Below are positions 1 through 10,207 of a stretch of DNA of 64,000 nucleotides, piece after piece. Location of the stretch: the NCBI RefSeq assembly GCF_011044155.1, contig NZ_CP049056.1:744001-808000 (forward strand). The letters are read 5' to 3'. This stretch comes from Pikeienuella piscinae. Lineage in GTDB: Bacteria; Pseudomonadota; Alphaproteobacteria; Rhodobacterales; Rhodobacteraceae. Within the stretch, counting starts at the first letter, position 1, and every line of letters begins with the position of its first letter. Position numbers and translations under genes: made by a program. Under the pieces are notes generated by a model that searched no databases, had not been told where the DNA came from, and worked only from the letters and a program-made list of their open reading frames with translations.

Positions 1-627
1 CCGCCAGGCGTCCTCGGGCTCGACCACATAGGTTTCACGCGCGCGTAGCGTCTCCAGTTCGCTGGCGACCCAGGCGGCGCGGCCGGTCTCCTCCAACTGG
101 GCGGCGAGCTTCTCGTAGATCACCCGCAGATGGGTCACGTCGCCAGCGGCGTAGGCGAGCTGTTTCTCGCTCAACGGCCGGCGCGCCCAGTCGGTGAACC
201 GCGATGACTTGTCGAGCCGGGCGCCGGCCAGCTTGCGCACCAGCGTCTCGTAACCGGCCTGATCGCCGAACCCGCACACCATCGCGGCGATCTGCGTGTC
301 GAAGATCGGCGATGGCACCTCGCCCATCAGGTTGACGAAAATCTCGACGTCCTGGCGCGCGGCGTGAAAGACCTTCGTCACCGCGGGATCGCGCATCAGA
401 TCGAACAGCGGCGCCAGATCCAGCCCGGCCAGCGGGTCGATGAGAACCGCGTTCTCCGCCCCGTCCGCATCCAGCGGCCGCGCGATCTGCACCAGGCATA
501 GCTGCGGCCAGTATGTCCGCTCGCGCATGAACTCGGTGTCGATCGTGACATAAGTCGCCTGCGCCATCTCGCGACAAACAGCCTCAAGTCTATCCTGCCC
601 GGTGATCAGTTCGTAATCTTTCTTCAT
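1..627 (-). CDS. rnd: ribonuclease D, N-terminal part (cut by window edge)
   Basis: 3'-5' exoribonuclease of the DEDD superfamily, acting in tRNA and other stable-RNA 3'-end trimming. The 209 visible codons cover the exonuclease domain: Exo I 'TIDTEFMRE' near residue 27, Exo II around '[11 protein letters not shown]', and Exo III 'YAAGDVTHL', together supplying the acidic metal ligands. The family is usually about 380 aa, so the HRDC region lies beyond the left edge. I chose the ATG at 625-627 (MKKDYELIT); an internal ATG 20 codons later would remove only the leading segment. The frame is open to base 1. Family assignment is secure. Confidence 0.9.
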   Translation of the reverse strand, partial: MKKDYELITGQDRLEAVCREMAQATYVTIDTEFMRERTYWPQLCLVQIARPLDADGAENAVLIDPLAGLDLAPLFDLMRDPAVTKVFHAARQDVEIFVNLMGEVPSPIFDTQIAAMVCGFGDQAGYETLVRKLAGARLDKSSRFTDWARRPLSEKQLAYAAGDVTHLRVIYEKLAAQLEETGRAAWVASELETLRARETYVVEPEDAWR

Positions 628-843
628 CGCCCGGTTTTCGCCTGAATCATATCATCTTGACATTGATCTCTAATCCGGATCGCTGGTCATGTATACATCG
701 TGCCGGCGCGCGCGCCTATTTCACGCCGTCGCACCCAATTTATTCTCCACCGGATGATGCGCCCGGCGCGATTCCGGCATAGAGTCGCGCCGTTTGTAAA
801 CCATGCGACCGCGCCAGCAGGGCCGCGGATCAAGGAGGACGGC

Positions 844-1488
844 ATGCTGAAGAAGACCGCTTGCGCACTGGCGCTGACAGGAATGATCGGACTGGGCGCC
901 GGCTGCGCAAATGACGAGACCGGCGCACGCAGCGCCGGCGCCGGCGCGCTCGGCGGCGGCGCGCTCGGCGCCGGAATCGGCGCGCTCGTCGGCGGGCGTC
1001 AGGCAGCGCTGATCGGCGCCGGCATCGGCGCCATCGCCGGAGCCGGAATCGGCACCTATCTCAACCAGCAGCAGCGCGACCTGGAGCAGAACCTCGAAGG
1101 CACCGGCGCGACGGTGACCAATACCGGCGAGGCGCTTCTGGTGAACATGCCGGCGGAAGTGACCTTCGCGGTCGACCGCGCGGACATCCAGCCGCAGTTC
1201 TATAACCCGCTGGCGCGCGTTGCGAACACGCTCAACCAGTATGAGAGCAGCCTTATCGACGTCATCGGCCATACCGACAGCACCGGTGAGGCGGGCTACA
1301 ATCAGGCGCTGAGCGAGCGGCGCGCGGACAGTGTCGCCGGCTTCCTGATCAATCGTGGCGTGCTGTCCGATCGCATAATCGCCTATGGGCGCGGCGAGAC
1401 CGAGCCGATCGCCACCAACGAAACCGCGTCGGGCCGGGCGATGAACCGTCGGGTCGAGTTGATCATCACGCCGATCACCGAAGGGTGA
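844..1488 (+). CDS. OmpA-family lipoprotein with glycine-zipper segment
   Basis: Outer-membrane lipoprotein of 214 aa predicted to anchor the envelope to peptidoglycan. The N-terminus MLKKTACALALTG leads to a lipobox 'LGAGC' with the lipidated Cys near residue 21. Residues about 30-70 are a Gly/Ala-rich stretch (GALGGGALGAGIG, IGAGIGAIAGAGIG), a glycine zipper able to insert in membrane. Residues about 105-210 form an OmpA-like peptidoglycan-binding domain with 'VIGHTDSTG', 'LSERRADSVAGFL' and the closing 'NRRVELII'. The start has AAGGAGG at about 832-838, so upstream in-frame codons from 700 are not used. The next gene overlaps it by 4 bp. Confidence 0.9.
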   Translation: MLKKTACALALTGMIGLGAGCANDETGARSAGAGALGGGALGAGIGALVGGRQAALIGAGIGAIAGAGIGTYLNQQQRDLEQNLEGTGATVTNTGEALLVNMPAEVTFAVDRADIQPQFYNPLARVANTLNQYESSLIDVIGHTDSTGEAGYNQALSERRADSVAGFLINRGVLSDRIIAYGRGETEPIATNETASGRAMNRRVELIITPITEG

Positions 1489-2195
1489 ACCGCGCGCGGG
1501 CGGCCTCCATCCGGGCCGCCCGCGACGCTGTTTTCGGCGTTGTGACCGATACCGCGCGCGCCCCGCGCTTGCGTTCCCGTCTCTGGGCGGAGTTCATGCT
1601 GTTTTTTGTCGGCGCGCCGCTGGCGATGACGGCGACGTTCGGGCGCTACCCCCTCTTTCCAGTGCTGATCGGCCTGACACTCTGCGCCGCGCTCCTGCTG
1701 CAGATCACGCCCGGTTGGCGCTGGCGGATGCTTCTGAGGGGCCCCGTCCTTGGAGAATGGCGGATCATCCTTCTCCTCGTCGCCGCGACCGTCAGCGTCT
1801 CCGTTGCGGTCATTTTCGCCTTCGCGCCCCACCGGTTCCTCGATCTGCCGCAACATCGAACCGGGCTCTGGCTGGCGATCATGGCTTTCTATCCGCTACT
1901 TTCCGCCCTGCCGCAGGAGATCATCTACCGCTCACTGTTCTTCGAGCGCTATGGGGCGCTCTTCCCTTCAAAATGGGCTGCCGTGACCGCCAACGGCGCT
2001 GCCTTCGCGCTCGGCCATCTCTTTTTCGCGAACGGCGTGACGCTGAGCATGACGGCGGTCGGCGGCGCGTTCATGGGCTGGGCGTATCTGCGCCATCGCT
2101 CCTTCGGGCTGGCGTGGGTTCTGCACTCGCTGGCCGGGCAGATCATCTTCACCGTCGGACTCGGCATATTCTTCTATCATGGCGCGGTGCGCTAA
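1485..2195 (+). CDS. CPBP-family intramembrane metalloprotease
   Basis: Polytopic inner-membrane protein (236 aa) of the CPBP/Abi family, which includes Rce1-like proteases. Family motifs are present: 'PQEIIYRSLFF' (the E-xxx-R motif, with Gln in place of the usual first Glu), 'ALGHLFFAN' carrying the motif-2 His, and 'LHSLAGQIIF' carrying the third His. There are about six hydrophobic segments. The GTG start at 1485 overlaps the stop of the OmpA-like gene (GTGA), suggesting translational coupling. No substrate can be inferred. The Q-for-E change in motif 1 is common in the family and does not by itself imply inactivity. Confidence 0.75.
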   Translation: MNRARAASIRAARDAVFGVVTDTARAPRLRSRLWAEFMLFFVGAPLAMTATFGRYPLFPVLIGLTLCAALLLQITPGWRWRMLLRGPVLGEWRIILLLVAATVSVSVAVIFAFAPHRFLDLPQHRTGLWLAIMAFYPLLSALPQEIIYRSLFFERYGALFPSKWAAVTANGAAFALGHLFFANGVTLSMTAVGGAFMGWAYLRHRSFGLAWVLHSLAGQIIFTVGLGIFFYHGAVR

Positions 2196-2257
2196 GGCCG
2201 GCTTGACTTGGCCGGCCGCGTATCGTGTATCCGGCGCGATCCATCCGGAGAGACATC

Positions 2258-4036
2258 ATGCACGCATATCGCAGCCATACCTGCGCCGATCTTCGCGCCG
2301 TCAATGTCGGCGACGCCGTCCGGCTATCCGGCTGGGTCCACCGGGTGCGCGATCATGGCGGCGTGCTGTTCATCGATCTGCGGGACCATTACGGCGTCAC
2401 GCAGCTTCTGGCTGACAGCGACAGCCCCGCCTTCAAGGATGTGGAGAAGGTCCGCGCCGAATGGGTCATTCGCATCGATGGCGTGGTGAAGGCGCGCGAC
2501 GCCGACCTCGTCAACCCGAAGCTGCCGACCGGCGAGATCGAGGTCTTCATCCGCGAGCTTGAAGTCCTTGGCGCGGCCGACGAGCTGCCCCTGCCGGTTT
2601 TCGGCGAACTGGACTACCCGGAGGAGACCCGGCTCAAATACCGTTTTCTCGACCTCCGGCGCGAGAAGCTGCATCAAAATATCGTGCTGCGCTCGAAGGT
2701 GATCTCCTCGATCCGCCGTCGAATGACCGATCTCGGCTTCATGGAGTTCCAGACGCCGATCCTGACAGCGTCGTCGCCCGAAGGGGCGCGTGATTTCCTC
2801 GTACCTTCGCGCCTTCATCCGGGCAAGTTCTACGCCCTGCCGCAGGCCCCGCAGCAGTTCAAGCAGCTGATCATGGTCGCCGGCTTCGACCGCTATTTCC
2901 AGATCGCGCCCTGCTTTCGCGACGAGGACCCCCGCGCCGACCGCTCACCGGGCGAGTTCTACCAGCTTGACATGGAGATGAGCTTCGTCGAGCAGGAGGA
3001 CGTCTTCCAGGCGATCGAGCCGCTGATGCGCGGCGTCTTCGAGGAGTTCGGCGGCGGGCGCGCCGTGACGCCGACCTTCCCGCGCATCCCCTACCGCGAG
3101 GCGATGCTGAAATACGGCTCCGACAAGCCGGATCTCCGCAACCCGATCGAGATGCAGGTGGTGAGCGAGCATTTCGCAGGCTCCGGCTTCAAGATCTTCG
3201 CCAACATGCTGGAGACGCCCGGAACCGAAATCCGCGCGATCCCGGCGCCTTCCGGCGGCAGCCGAAAGTTCTGCGACAGGATGAACTCCTGGGCGCAGAA
3301 AGAGGGCCTGCCGGGGATGGGGTATATCTTCTGGCGGGACGCCGAGGGCGGCGTCGAGGCGGCCGGCCCGCTCGCGAAGAACATCGGCCCGGAGCGCTCT
3401 GAGGCGATCCGCACCCAGCTTGATCTGAAATCCGGCGACGCGGCCTTCTTCCTCGCCGGCCAGCCCGAGAAATTCGTCGACGTGGCCGGCAAGGCGCGGA
3501 ACGTGATCGGCGAGGAGCTTGGCCTCACCGCGAAGGATCGGTTCGATTTCTGCTGGGTCGTCGATTTCCCGATGTATGAGAAGGACCCGGAGACCGGCGC
3601 GCTCGACTTCTCGCACAACCCGTTCTCGATGCCGCAGGGCGGGCTGGAGGCGCTGGAGAGCGGCGACCCGCTCAACGTGCTCGGCTACCAGTACGACATC
3701 GTCTGCAACGGCGTGGAGCTTTCTTCCGGCGCGATCCGGAACCACAAGCCGGAGATCATGTACAAGGCCTTCGAAATCGTCGGCCACGACAAGGCGTTCG
3801 TGGACGCGAATTTCGGCGGCATGCTGGACGCGTTCCGCTACGGCGCCCCGCCCCACGGCGGCATCGCGCCGGGGATCGACCGGATGGTGATGCTGCTGGC
3901 GGACGCGGAGAATATCCGCGAAGTCATCATGTTCCCGATGAACCAGCGCGCCGAGGACCTGATGATGGGCGCGCCTGCGGAGGCGACGAACGAGCAGCTT
4001 CGCGATCTTGGGTTGAGGCTTGCGCCGAAAAGCTGA
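2258..4036 (+). CDS. aspS: aspartate--tRNA ligase
   Basis: Class IIb aminoacyl-tRNA synthetase of 592 aa, the normal bacterial length. It has an N-terminal OB-fold anticodon-binding domain ('[26 protein letters not shown]'-type region at about residues 20-45), the class II catalytic core with motif 2 '[19 protein letters not shown]' and motif 3 '[11 protein letters not shown]', and an inserted GAD domain between them. I chose the ATG at 2258, preceded by GGAGAGA, over a GTG at 2225. Whether it also charges tRNA-Asn (common in alphaproteobacteria with GatCAB) cannot be decided here. Confidence 0.97.
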   Translation: MHAYRSHTCADLRAVNVGDAVRLSGWVHRVRDHGGVLFIDLRDHYGVTQLLADSDSPAFKDVEKVRAEWVIRIDGVVKARDADLVNPKLPTGEIEVFIRELEVLGAADELPLPVFGELDYPEETRLKYRFLDLRREKLHQNIVLRSKVISSIRRRMTDLGFMEFQTPILTASSPEGARDFLVPSRLHPGKFYALPQAPQQFKQLIMVAGFDRYFQIAPCFRDEDPRADRSPGEFYQLDMEMSFVEQEDVFQAIEPLMRGVFEEFGGGRAVTPTFPRIPYREAMLKYGSDKPDLRNPIEMQVVSEHFAGSGFKIFANMLETPGTEIRAIPAPSGGSRKFCDRMNSWAQKEGLPGMGYIFWRDAEGGVEAAGPLAKNIGPERSEAIRTQLDLKSGDAAFFLAGQPEKFVDVAGKARNVIGEELGLTAKDRFDFCWVVDFPMYEKDPETGALDFSHNPFSMPQGGLEALESGDPLNVLGYQYDIVCNGVELSSGAIRNHKPEIMYKAFEIVGHDKAFVDANFGGMLDAFRYGAPPHGGIAPGIDRMVMLLADAENIREVIMFPMNQRAEDLMMGAPAEATNEQLRDLGLRLAPKS

Positions 4037-4056
4037 GATGTCGGAAGGTCGGCGGC

Positions 4057-4221
4057 TCAATCCGTCGCGGCGTCCGCCACCGTCTCCACCGCGCCGACGG
4101 TGACGTCCACCGCGCCGCCGACCACCGTCGTGGTGGCGTCGACCGCAGTCCCGACCGCCGTCGTCACGACGCACCCGCCGAGACAGAGCGTCGCGCAGGC
4201 GGCGTATGCAATTCGCTTCAT
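4057..4221 (-). CDS. 54-aa small lipoprotein
   Basis: Short predicted lipoprotein: MKRIAYAACATLCLGGC gives a signal peptide with lipobox 'CLGGC' (Cys near residue 17), followed by a low-complexity Val/Thr/Ala/Gly tail (VVTTAVGTAVDATTTVVGG...) ending in DAATD. The tail looks like a membrane-associating or glycine-zipper-like segment. It lies between aspS (convergent, 20 bp away) and bolA on the same strand. The in-frame ATG 33 bp upstream would disrupt the signal peptide, so MKR was chosen. Function unknown. Confidence 0.6.
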   Translation of the reverse strand: MKRIAYAACATLCLGGCVVTTAVGTAVDATTTVVGGAVDVTVGAVETVADAATD

Positions 4222-4287
4222 CGCCCTCGCCTTTCCGATATCCGGCCCCATCATGCCATGAAACGCGGCGCCTGTCGCCCAGACGGC

Positions 4288-4548
4288 TCAGGGCGCGGAC
4301 AACTCCAACGCCAGGGCGTGCACCGGCCCGGCCAGTTCTTCGCTGAGCGCGGCGTGCACCGCCCGGCTCCGCTGGACCCGGCTCATCCCGCTGAACGACG
4401 CCGCGCGCATACGGACACGGAAATGCGTCTCGCCGCCCTCACGCCAGCCGCCATGCCCGCGATGCTGTTCGCTCTCGTCGATGACCTCAAGCGCCTCCGG
4501 AGCGAAGCCCGCCTGCAGTTTTTTCTCGATCCGCGCCGCCACGTTCAT
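4288..4548 (-). CDS. bolA: BolA-family protein
   Basis: 86-aa BolA/IbaG-type protein, a partner of monothiol glutaredoxins in iron-sulfur and iron regulation. The core 'HRGHGGWREGGETHFRVRM' holds the conserved His ligands, followed by 'RVQRSRAVHAAL' and 'VHALALEL'. Several ATGs are clustered at the start (4563, 4551, 4548); MNVAARIEKKL is taken because it matches the usual BolA N-terminus and has AGGA about 8 bp upstream. It is divergent from the J-domain gene across 91 bp. The order bolA / J-domain / cobS / cobT is familiar from Rhodobacterales genomes. Confidence 0.88.
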   Translation of the reverse strand: MNVAARIEKKLQAGFAPEALEVIDESEQHRGHGGWREGGETHFRVRMRAASFSGMSRVQRSRAVHAALSEELAGPVHALALELSAP

Positions 4549-4639
4549 CATGTTCCTCATCATTATTTCGCGCTTCGCGGTTGGCCCCGCCGCACCATGG
4601 GCTAAACTCACCGGCCGACTCGCCCGATCTGAGAGAACC

Positions 4640-5305
4640 ATGTCCGCCCGTTCGCCGCTCGATTACGACATCTCCGTCACCGCCGACAAGCGCCGGCGGG
4701 CGCGGACGCGCGGGCTGAGCGGGGAAATCGCGTCGGAGGCGCGGAAATGCGACTGGTCCGGCTGCTCCAACCCCGGACTTTTCCGCGCCCCTAAATCGCG
4801 CGAGGAGTTGAACGAATACCGCTGGTTCTGCCAGGCGCACATCCGCGACTTCAACAAGTCCTGGAATTACTACGAAGGCTGGTCGGAGGCGGCGCTGGAT
4901 TCCCAGCGGCGCGCCGAATTCGCGTGGGAGCGGCCGACATGGCGCCTAGGCCAGAGGCCGATCCGCCCGGACGGCGCCCCCGGTCACGCCGATGGCCGCG
5001 CCTGGGCGCGCTGGGGTTTTCAGGACCCGCTCGAGGTTCTCGGAGAAAACGCGACGATCAACCCCGGCGGCGCGGCCGAAGCGGCGCGCCGGCGTACGCG
5101 ACTTCTGCCGAAAAACGAACAGAGCGCGCTGGAGATTCTCGGCTGCACGCCGGATACCCCCAAAACCGATATCCGCAGGCGTTATCGCGCCCTGGTGAAG
5201 GACCTGCACCCCGACATGAAAGGCGGCGCGCGCGAAGACGAAGACCGCCTGCGCGACGTGGTCTGGGCCTGGGATCAGATCAAGGGGTCGCGCAGCTTCC
5301 GCTAA
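4640..5305 (+). CDS. J-domain (DnaJ-like) protein
   Basis: 221-aa cytoplasmic co-chaperone-like protein with a C-terminal J domain: 'SALEILGC', then helix II 'DIRRRYRALVKDLHPD' with the HPD tripeptide that contacts DnaK, ending about 30 residues later. The N-terminal 130 residues carry a conserved Cys/Trp-rich block ('CDWSGCSNPGLFRAPKS', 'YRWFCQAHIRDFNKSWNYY') that may bind a metal through its cysteines; this is inference. ATG at 4640 chosen (MSARSPLDYD), preceded by GAGAGAACC. It sits directly before cobS. Confidence 0.85.
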   Translation: MSARSPLDYDISVTADKRRRARTRGLSGEIASEARKCDWSGCSNPGLFRAPKSREELNEYRWFCQAHIRDFNKSWNYYEGWSEAALDSQRRAEFAWERPTWRLGQRPIRPDGAPGHADGRAWARWGFQDPLEVLGENATINPGGAAEAARRRTRLLPKNEQSALEILGCTPDTPKTDIRRRYRALVKDLHPDMKGGAREDEDRLRDVVWAWDQIKGSRSFR

Positions 5306-5423
5306 CGGCGGCGCCGCTTCGGACTTTCGTCGCCGTCTTGCGCCGCCATCGCCCCGCCCTTAAACACGGGTCCGAACCACGGGGCCGCATCTCGGCCCGC
5401 TGAACGATACGAAGGAATTCCAC

Positions 5424-6398
5424 ATGGCGGATGGCGGAGCCAAGCTGACGGATGCGCCGAACACCGAGATCGACGTCAAAAAGGTCTTCGGTTTCGACGC
5501 GAAGATGCCCGTCAAGGGATTTTCCCAGCGTACGGAGCGGGTTCCGGAACTCGACCCGAACTACGTGTTCGATCACGACACCACGCTCGCCATTCTCGCC
5601 GGGTTCGTCTTCAATCGCCGGGTGATGATCCAAGGCTATCACGGCACGGGGAAATCGACGCATATCGAACAGGTTGCGGCGCGGCTCAACTGGCCCTGCG
5701 TGCGCGTCAATCTTGACAGTCATATCAGCCGTATCGACCTGATCGGCAAGGATGCGATCCGCCTTGTGGACGGCAAGCAGGTGACCGAGTTCAAGGAGGG
5801 CATCCTCCCCTGGGCGTTGCGCAACCCGACCGCCATCGTCTTCGACGAATACGACGCCGGGCGCCCGGACGTGATGTTTGTGATACAGCGGGTGCTGGAG
5901 GTCGACGGCAAGCTGACGCTGCTCGACCAGAACGAGGTGATCCACCCGCATCCCTCCTTCCGGCTCTTCGCGACGGCGAACACGGTCGGGCTGGGCGACA
6001 CCACCGGCCTCTATCATGGCACGCAGCAGATCAACCAGGGCCAGATGGACCGCTGGTCGCTGGTCACCACGCTGAACTATCTGCCGCACGATCAGGAGGC
6101 GGCGATCGTTCACTCCAAATGCCCGATGACCGACAAGAAGATCATCTCGCAGATGGTGACGGTCGCGGACCTGACGCGGAACGCGTTCATGAACGGCGAC
6201 CTCTCTACGGTGATGAGCCCGCGGACAGTGATCGCCTGGGCCGACAACGCCGCGATCTTCCACGATGTCGGCTTCGCTTTCCGCGTGACGTTCCTCAACA
6301 AATGCGACGAGTTGGAGCGCCAGACGGTGGCCGAGTTCTACCAGCGCTGCTTTGGCGAGGAGTTGCCGGAAAGCGCCGCATCCGTCAGCCTCGGCTGA
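5424..6398 (+). CDS. cobS: cobaltochelatase subunit CobS
   Basis: AAA+ ATPase subunit (324 aa) of the aerobic, CobNST-type cobaltochelatase that inserts cobalt into hydrogenobyrinate a,c-diamide. Walker A is '[10 protein letters not shown]' (about residue 76), Walker B '[10 protein letters not shown]', and an arginine-finger region follows the '[11 protein letters not shown]' sensor 1. The ATG at 5424 is preceded by GAAGGAA. CobT, its partner, is two genes downstream; CobN is not in this window. Length matches the family. The N-terminal '[15 protein letters not shown]' is a typical CobS signature. Confidence 0.95.
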   Translation: MADGGAKLTDAPNTEIDVKKVFGFDAKMPVKGFSQRTERVPELDPNYVFDHDTTLAILAGFVFNRRVMIQGYHGTGKSTHIEQVAARLNWPCVRVNLDSHISRIDLIGKDAIRLVDGKQVTEFKEGILPWALRNPTAIVFDEYDAGRPDVMFVIQRVLEVDGKLTLLDQNEVIHPHPSFRLFATANTVGLGDTTGLYHGTQQINQGQMDRWSLVTTLNYLPHDQEAAIVHSKCPMTDKKIISQMVTVADLTRNAFMNGDLSTVMSPRTVIAWADNAAIFHDVGFAFRVTFLNKCDELERQTVAEFYQRCFGEELPESAASVSLG

Positions 6399-6406
6399 CT
6401 GTCGCA

Positions 6407-7105
6407 ATGCATATCGGCTTGATCGGCGGAATCGGGGTCGCGGCGACGCTGGTCTATTATCAGCGGCTGACTGCGGCGATGGAGGCGCGCGGCGCGCGGC
6501 TGGAGCTGACGATCGCGCACGCCCATGTGCACGATCTCGTCCGCAACAACCTCGCCGACAACCGCGCCGCGCAGGCCGAAATCTACGTCCGTCTGATCGA
6601 CCAGCTGCGCGCCGCCGGCGCGGATTGCGCGGCGATCACCTCTCTCGGCGGGCATTTCTGCTTCGAGGAGACGAAGGCGCTCTCGTCACTCCCGCTCGTC
6701 TCCGCCGTCGCGCCGCTCGACGACCACTTCGCGTCCGAAGGGCTTCGCCGGGTGGGTCTTCTCGGGACCAGGGTGGTCATGCGCACCAGACTCTATGGCC
6801 AGCTCAGGAAGACCGAGGCGGTCGCGCTCGATGACGAGATCGACGAGATCGGCCAGAGCTATCAGGACGTCGCGGTCGCCGGAATTTGCGACGAGGCGAT
6901 GCGCGCGCGGTTCCTCGACGCCGGGCGACGCCTTGTCGAAGACGCGGGCGCGGAGGCCGTGGTGTTGGCCGGCACCGACCTCAACCTCGCCTTCGACGGA
7001 CAGACGACCGGCTATCGGGTGATCGACGCGCTGGACGTACATGTCGATCTGCTCGCGCGCCTCGCCGCGGGCGAGACCACCCTCGAAGCGGCGGAGGCGG
7101 CCTGA
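6407..7105 (+). CDS. Asp/Glu-racemase-fold protein lacking both catalytic cysteines
   Basis: 232-aa protein with the aspartate/glutamate racemase fold: N-terminal '[21 protein letters not shown]', central '[14 protein letters not shown]', and the expected two-domain spacing. In canonical members two cysteines act as acid/base, one in a 'CNT.H' motif and one in 'GCTE'. Here the equivalents read '[10 protein letters not shown]' and 'VVLAGTDLN', so both cysteines are replaced (Thr/Ser and Gly). Racemase activity by the usual mechanism is therefore unlikely. It lies 8 bp after cobS and overlaps cobT (TGATG), so it is probably co-translated with the chelatase subunits. Confidence 0.8.
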   Translation: MHIGLIGGIGVAATLVYYQRLTAAMEARGARLELTIAHAHVHDLVRNNLADNRAAQAEIYVRLIDQLRAAGADCAAITSLGGHFCFEETKALSSLPLVSAVAPLDDHFASEGLRRVGLLGTRVVMRTRLYGQLRKTEAVALDDEIDEIGQSYQDVAVAGICDEAMRARFLDAGRRLVEDAGAEAVVLAGTDLNLAFDGQTTGYRVIDALDVHVDLLARLAAGETTLEAAEAA

Positions 7106-8994
7106 TGAGCGGCAACAAACCAGACAGCCCGGCCGAACCGTTCAAGAAGGCGCTAGGAGAGGCGACGCGAGCGCTGGCGAACGAGCCGGAATTGAACGTC
7201 TCCTATTCAGTCGACCCGCCGGGCATGGCGAACGACACGCTGCGCCTGCCGCAGGTATCGCGGCGGATGACGCGCGCGGAAGTGATGCTGGCGCGCGGCG
7301 CGGGCGACGCCGCGGCGCTCAAGATGCGGTTTCACAACCCCGGCACGCATGGACGCTACACGCCACAGGGCGAGACGGCGCGCGGACTCTACGAGGCGAT
7401 GGAGACCGCGCGTTGCGAGGCGCTCGGCGCCCGCGCGATGCCCGGCGTCGGCGACAATCTCGACGCGCGGCTCGCTGACGACGCGACGAAACGCGGGTTG
7501 GGCGAGATCACGAAAATGGCCGACGCGCCGCTCGCCGACGCGGCGGCGATGATGCTGCGCTGCGCCGCGACGGGGCGCGAGGCGCCGGCGGGCGTCGCCA
7601 ACGTGCTCGACCTCTGGCGGGATCATCTCGAAGGCAACGCCGGCCCGGCGATGGCCGCTCTCGCCGGCAATCTGGAGGACCAGACCGCCTTCGCCCGCAG
7701 CGCCTGGAAGCTGATCGAGGACCTCGGCTATGGCGACCAGCTCGGCGACGACCCGGACGCGCCCGAGGACGAAAACGACGAGAACGAGGACGCCCCCGAG
7801 GAGGAGGAATCCGACGGCGGCGAGGAAGAAGGCGGCGAAGACGACAACCAGGACGAATTCGCGCCCGAAGACAGCGAGAGCGCCGAGACGCAGCGCGCCG
7901 AGGTCGAAGCCGAACTGGAAGAGACCGACGGCGAGGACAGCGACGCCCCGAGCGAGGACGAAGGCGCTCCGCCCGACGCGCCGCCGCAGCTTCCCGACAG
8001 CGAGGCGAGCCCGGATTACAAGATCTACACGCGCGCCCATGACGAGGAGATCACCGCCGAGGATCTCTGCGACGAGCAGGAGCTGGATCGCCTGCGCTCC
8101 TATCTCGACAAGCAACTGGAGCCGTTGAAGGGCGCGGTCGGCCGGCTCGCCAACAAACTCCAGCGGCGACTTCAGGCGCAGCAGAACCGCTCCTGGGTCT
8201 TCGATCTGGAGGAGGGCGTTCTGGACGCCGGGCGGCTCGCGCGCGTGGTGACCAATCCGATGACGCCGCTCAGCTTCAAGATGGAGACGGAGACCGAGTT
8301 CAAGGACACCGTCGTCTCGCTGCTGATCGACAATTCAGGCTCGATGCGCGGCCGACCGATCTCCATCGCCGCGATCTCCGCCGATGTTCTGGCGCGGACG
8401 CTGGAACGCTGCCAGGTGAAGGTCGAAATCCTCGGCTTCACGACGCGCGCCTGGAAAGGCGGACAGGCGCGAGAGGACTGGCTGAAGGCCGGGCGCCCCG
8501 CGGCGCCGGGCCGGCTGAACGATCTGCGCCATATCATATTCAAGTCGGCCGACGCGCCCTGGCGGCGAGCCCGGCGCAATCTCGGGCTGATGATGCGCGA
8601 AGGATTGCTGAAGGAGAATATCGACGGCGAGGCGCTGGAATGGGCGCATCGCCGCCTCGCGCACCGTCCGGAGCAGCGGCGCATTCTGATGGTGATCTCG
8701 GACGGCGCGCCGGTCGATGATTCGACGCTCAGCGTGAATCCTTCGAATTACCTGGAACGCCACCTGCGCGACGTCATCGCGATGATCGAGCGGCGCCGCG
8801 CGGTGGAGCTTCTGGCGATCGGGATCGGCCATGACGTTACGCGCTACTATCAGCGCGCGGTCACCATCACCGATGTCGAACAACTCGCCGGGGCGATGAC
8901 CGAGCAACTCGCCGCATTGTTCGAGTCGGACCCCCGCGCCCGCGCCCGTCTCGCGCGAGACGAGACCCGGCAGCCCGCCCGCCGCCGCGCCTGA
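7105..8994 (+). CDS. cobT: cobaltochelatase subunit CobT
   Basis: 629-aa partner of CobS in the aerobic cobaltochelatase. The central part (about residues 210-310) is a strongly acidic Glu/Asp linker, and the C-terminal 200 residues form a von Willebrand A domain with the MIDAS motif '[11 protein letters not shown]' and later '[10 protein letters not shown]'. Start is the ATG at 7105 (MSGNKPDSP), overlapping the stop of the racemase-like gene. The order N-terminal domain, acidic region, VWA is the CobT signature and distinguishes it from the unrelated phosphoribosyltransferase that shares the name. Confidence 0.95.
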   Translation: MSGNKPDSPAEPFKKALGEATRALANEPELNVSYSVDPPGMANDTLRLPQVSRRMTRAEVMLARGAGDAAALKMRFHNPGTHGRYTPQGETARGLYEAMETARCEALGARAMPGVGDNLDARLADDATKRGLGEITKMADAPLADAAAMMLRCAATGREAPAGVANVLDLWRDHLEGNAGPAMAALAGNLEDQTAFARSAWKLIEDLGYGDQLGDDPDAPEDENDENEDAPEEEESDGGEEEGGEDDNQDEFAPEDSESAETQRAEVEAELEETDGEDSDAPSEDEGAPPDAPPQLPDSEASPDYKIYTRAHDEEITAEDLCDEQELDRLRSYLDKQLEPLKGAVGRLANKLQRRLQAQQNRSWVFDLEEGVLDAGRLARVVTNPMTPLSFKMETETEFKDTVVSLLIDNSGSMRGRPISIAAISADVLARTLERCQVKVEILGFTTRAWKGGQAREDWLKAGRPAAPGRLNDLRHIIFKSADAPWRRARRNLGLMMREGLLKENIDGEALEWAHRRLAHRPEQRRILMVISDGAPVDDSTLSVNPSNYLERHLRDVIAMIERRRAVELLAIGIGHDVTRYYQRAVTITDVEQLAGAMTEQLAALFESDPRARARLARDETRQPARRRA

Positions 8995-8997
8995 CCC

Positions 8998-9327
8998 CTA
9001 GCGGCGCTTTCGTGGAAACATCAGGCCGCTACGTTTCGATTTGCGCCGCCTCGGGCGGATCGTGAAAAAAAAGAGCGCCAGTACGCCCGCCCCGACAAAG
9101 GCCGGCGCCGCCAGCACGGGCAGGAAAAGGATATCCCAGAGATCGGGCGATATCCGCTTCTCGATAAAGGCGTTCAGGCCGATCAGGCTCGACCGGTTCA
9201 GCCCGGCCCAGTATTCCGCAGTCGACGTGAAATCGACCGGTTGGCCCTCAATCGGCCCCCGCCAGAGATCCCAGCCTAACGCCGCGAGTGCGAGCAGGCT
9301 GAAAAACAAGAAGAAAAACCGGCGCAC
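8998..9327 (-). CDS. small two-helix membrane protein, unknown function
   Basis: About 109 aa with two predicted membrane helices, 'FFFLFFSLLALAALGWDLW' at the N-terminus and 'ILFLPVLAAPAFVGAGVLALFFF' near the C-terminus, and a very basic tail (RPRRRKSKRSG...RKRR). The loop between has 'AEYWAGLNRSSLIGLNAFIEKRI'. The GTG at 9325-9327 follows GGAGGG and is preferred; an in-frame ATG at 9387 would add 20 unstructured residues. It is convergent with cobT, 3 bp from its stop. I do not recognise the family. Confidence 0.6.
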   Translation of the reverse strand: MRRFFFLFFSLLALAALGWDLWRGPIEGQPVDFTSTAEYWAGLNRSSLIGLNAFIEKRISPDLWDILFLPVLAAPAFVGAGVLALFFFTIRPRRRKSKRSGLMFPRKRR

Positions 9328-9502
9328 ACGCCCTCCCGGCGCCGCATTGCGGTCTCTGCCTGAAACGATACCGGACGCTAGCGGCATCCCACCCGCCGTT
9401 CAACCGTCCGCTGCGGCGCGCGGAAACGAAGCGGGCGCCCCTGCCCCCTTGAGACGGTTCGCCAATGGCATTAATCGTCCGCTGAATGCGAAGGGCACAG
9501 CC

Positions 9503-10105
9503 ATGTTCACCGGAATCATCACGTCGATGGGCGAAATCACCGCAACCGAACGGCGCGGCGACGATTTGCGTCTGACCGTCGCCTGCGATTATCGCCCGGA
9601 AACGATCGCGATCGGCGCCTCGATCGCCTGCTCCGGCGTATGTCTGACGGCGACGGCGCGCGGGCCGCACGCGCGCGGCGGCTGGTTCACCGCCGATGTA
9701 TCGGCGGAGACGCTCTCGAAGACAACGCTAGGGGGGCTTGGAACCGGCGACCATCTCAACCTTGAGCGCGCGCTGAAGGTCGGCGACGAGTTGGGCGGCC
9801 ATATCGTCAGCGGTCATGTCGACGGCGTCGGCGAGATCGTCGCGCTCACGCCTGATGGAGAGAGCCTTCGCGCGACGGTATCCGCACCCGCCCCGATCGT
9901 CCGCTTTATCGCCGCGAAAGGCTCTGTCGCGATGGACGGCGCATCGCTGACCGTGAACGAGGTCGACGGCGCGAATTTCGGCGTGAACCTCATACCCCAC
10001 ACCCGCGCGGTCACGACATTCGGCGCGCTTGAAATCGGCGCGAAAGTCAATCTGGAGATCGATGTGCTCGCGCGCTATGTCGCGCGGCTGGCGGAAGCCG
10101 CATAA
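9503..10105 (+). CDS. ribE: riboflavin synthase, alpha chain
   Basis: 200-aa riboflavin synthase that dismutates two 6,7-dimethyl-8-ribityllumazine molecules. The two homologous lumazine-binding barrels are visible: 'MFTGIIT' start, 'ACSGVCLTA', 'LSKTTLGGL', then 'GGHIVSGHVDG', 'VAMDGASLTVNEV' and 'NLIPHTRAVTTFG'. The ATG at 9503 starts the canonical MFTGI sequence. It is isolated here: ribD lies about 31 kb away at 40429, and the 110 bp upstream show no recognisable FMN riboswitch. The gene after it is an unrelated sulfotransferase. Confidence 0.95.
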   Translation: MFTGIITSMGEITATERRGDDLRLTVACDYRPETIAIGASIACSGVCLTATARGPHARGGWFTADVSAETLSKTTLGGLGTGDHLNLERALKVGDELGGHIVSGHVDGVGEIVALTPDGESLRATVSAPAPIVRFIAAKGSVAMDGASLTVNEVDGANFGVNLIPHTRAVTTFGALEIGAKVNLEIDVLARYVARLAEAA

Positions 10106-10207
10106 GCCGTCATGGCGTCGATCCTGAAACGCGCGCGGCGGCCCGCATTTCCGTTGGCTGGTCTCTACTTCGAACCGGAGACGCGCAAGCGCCTCGAAGG
10201 GCGAACC

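Noticed and set aside
2945-4174. 409-codon open frame opposite aspS
   Set aside because: Arg/His-rich reverse frame of a conserved synthetase; no recognisable motif.
9388-9502. Possible FMN riboswitch before ribE
   Set aside because: None of the conserved RFN-element blocks could be found in the 115 bp upstream.
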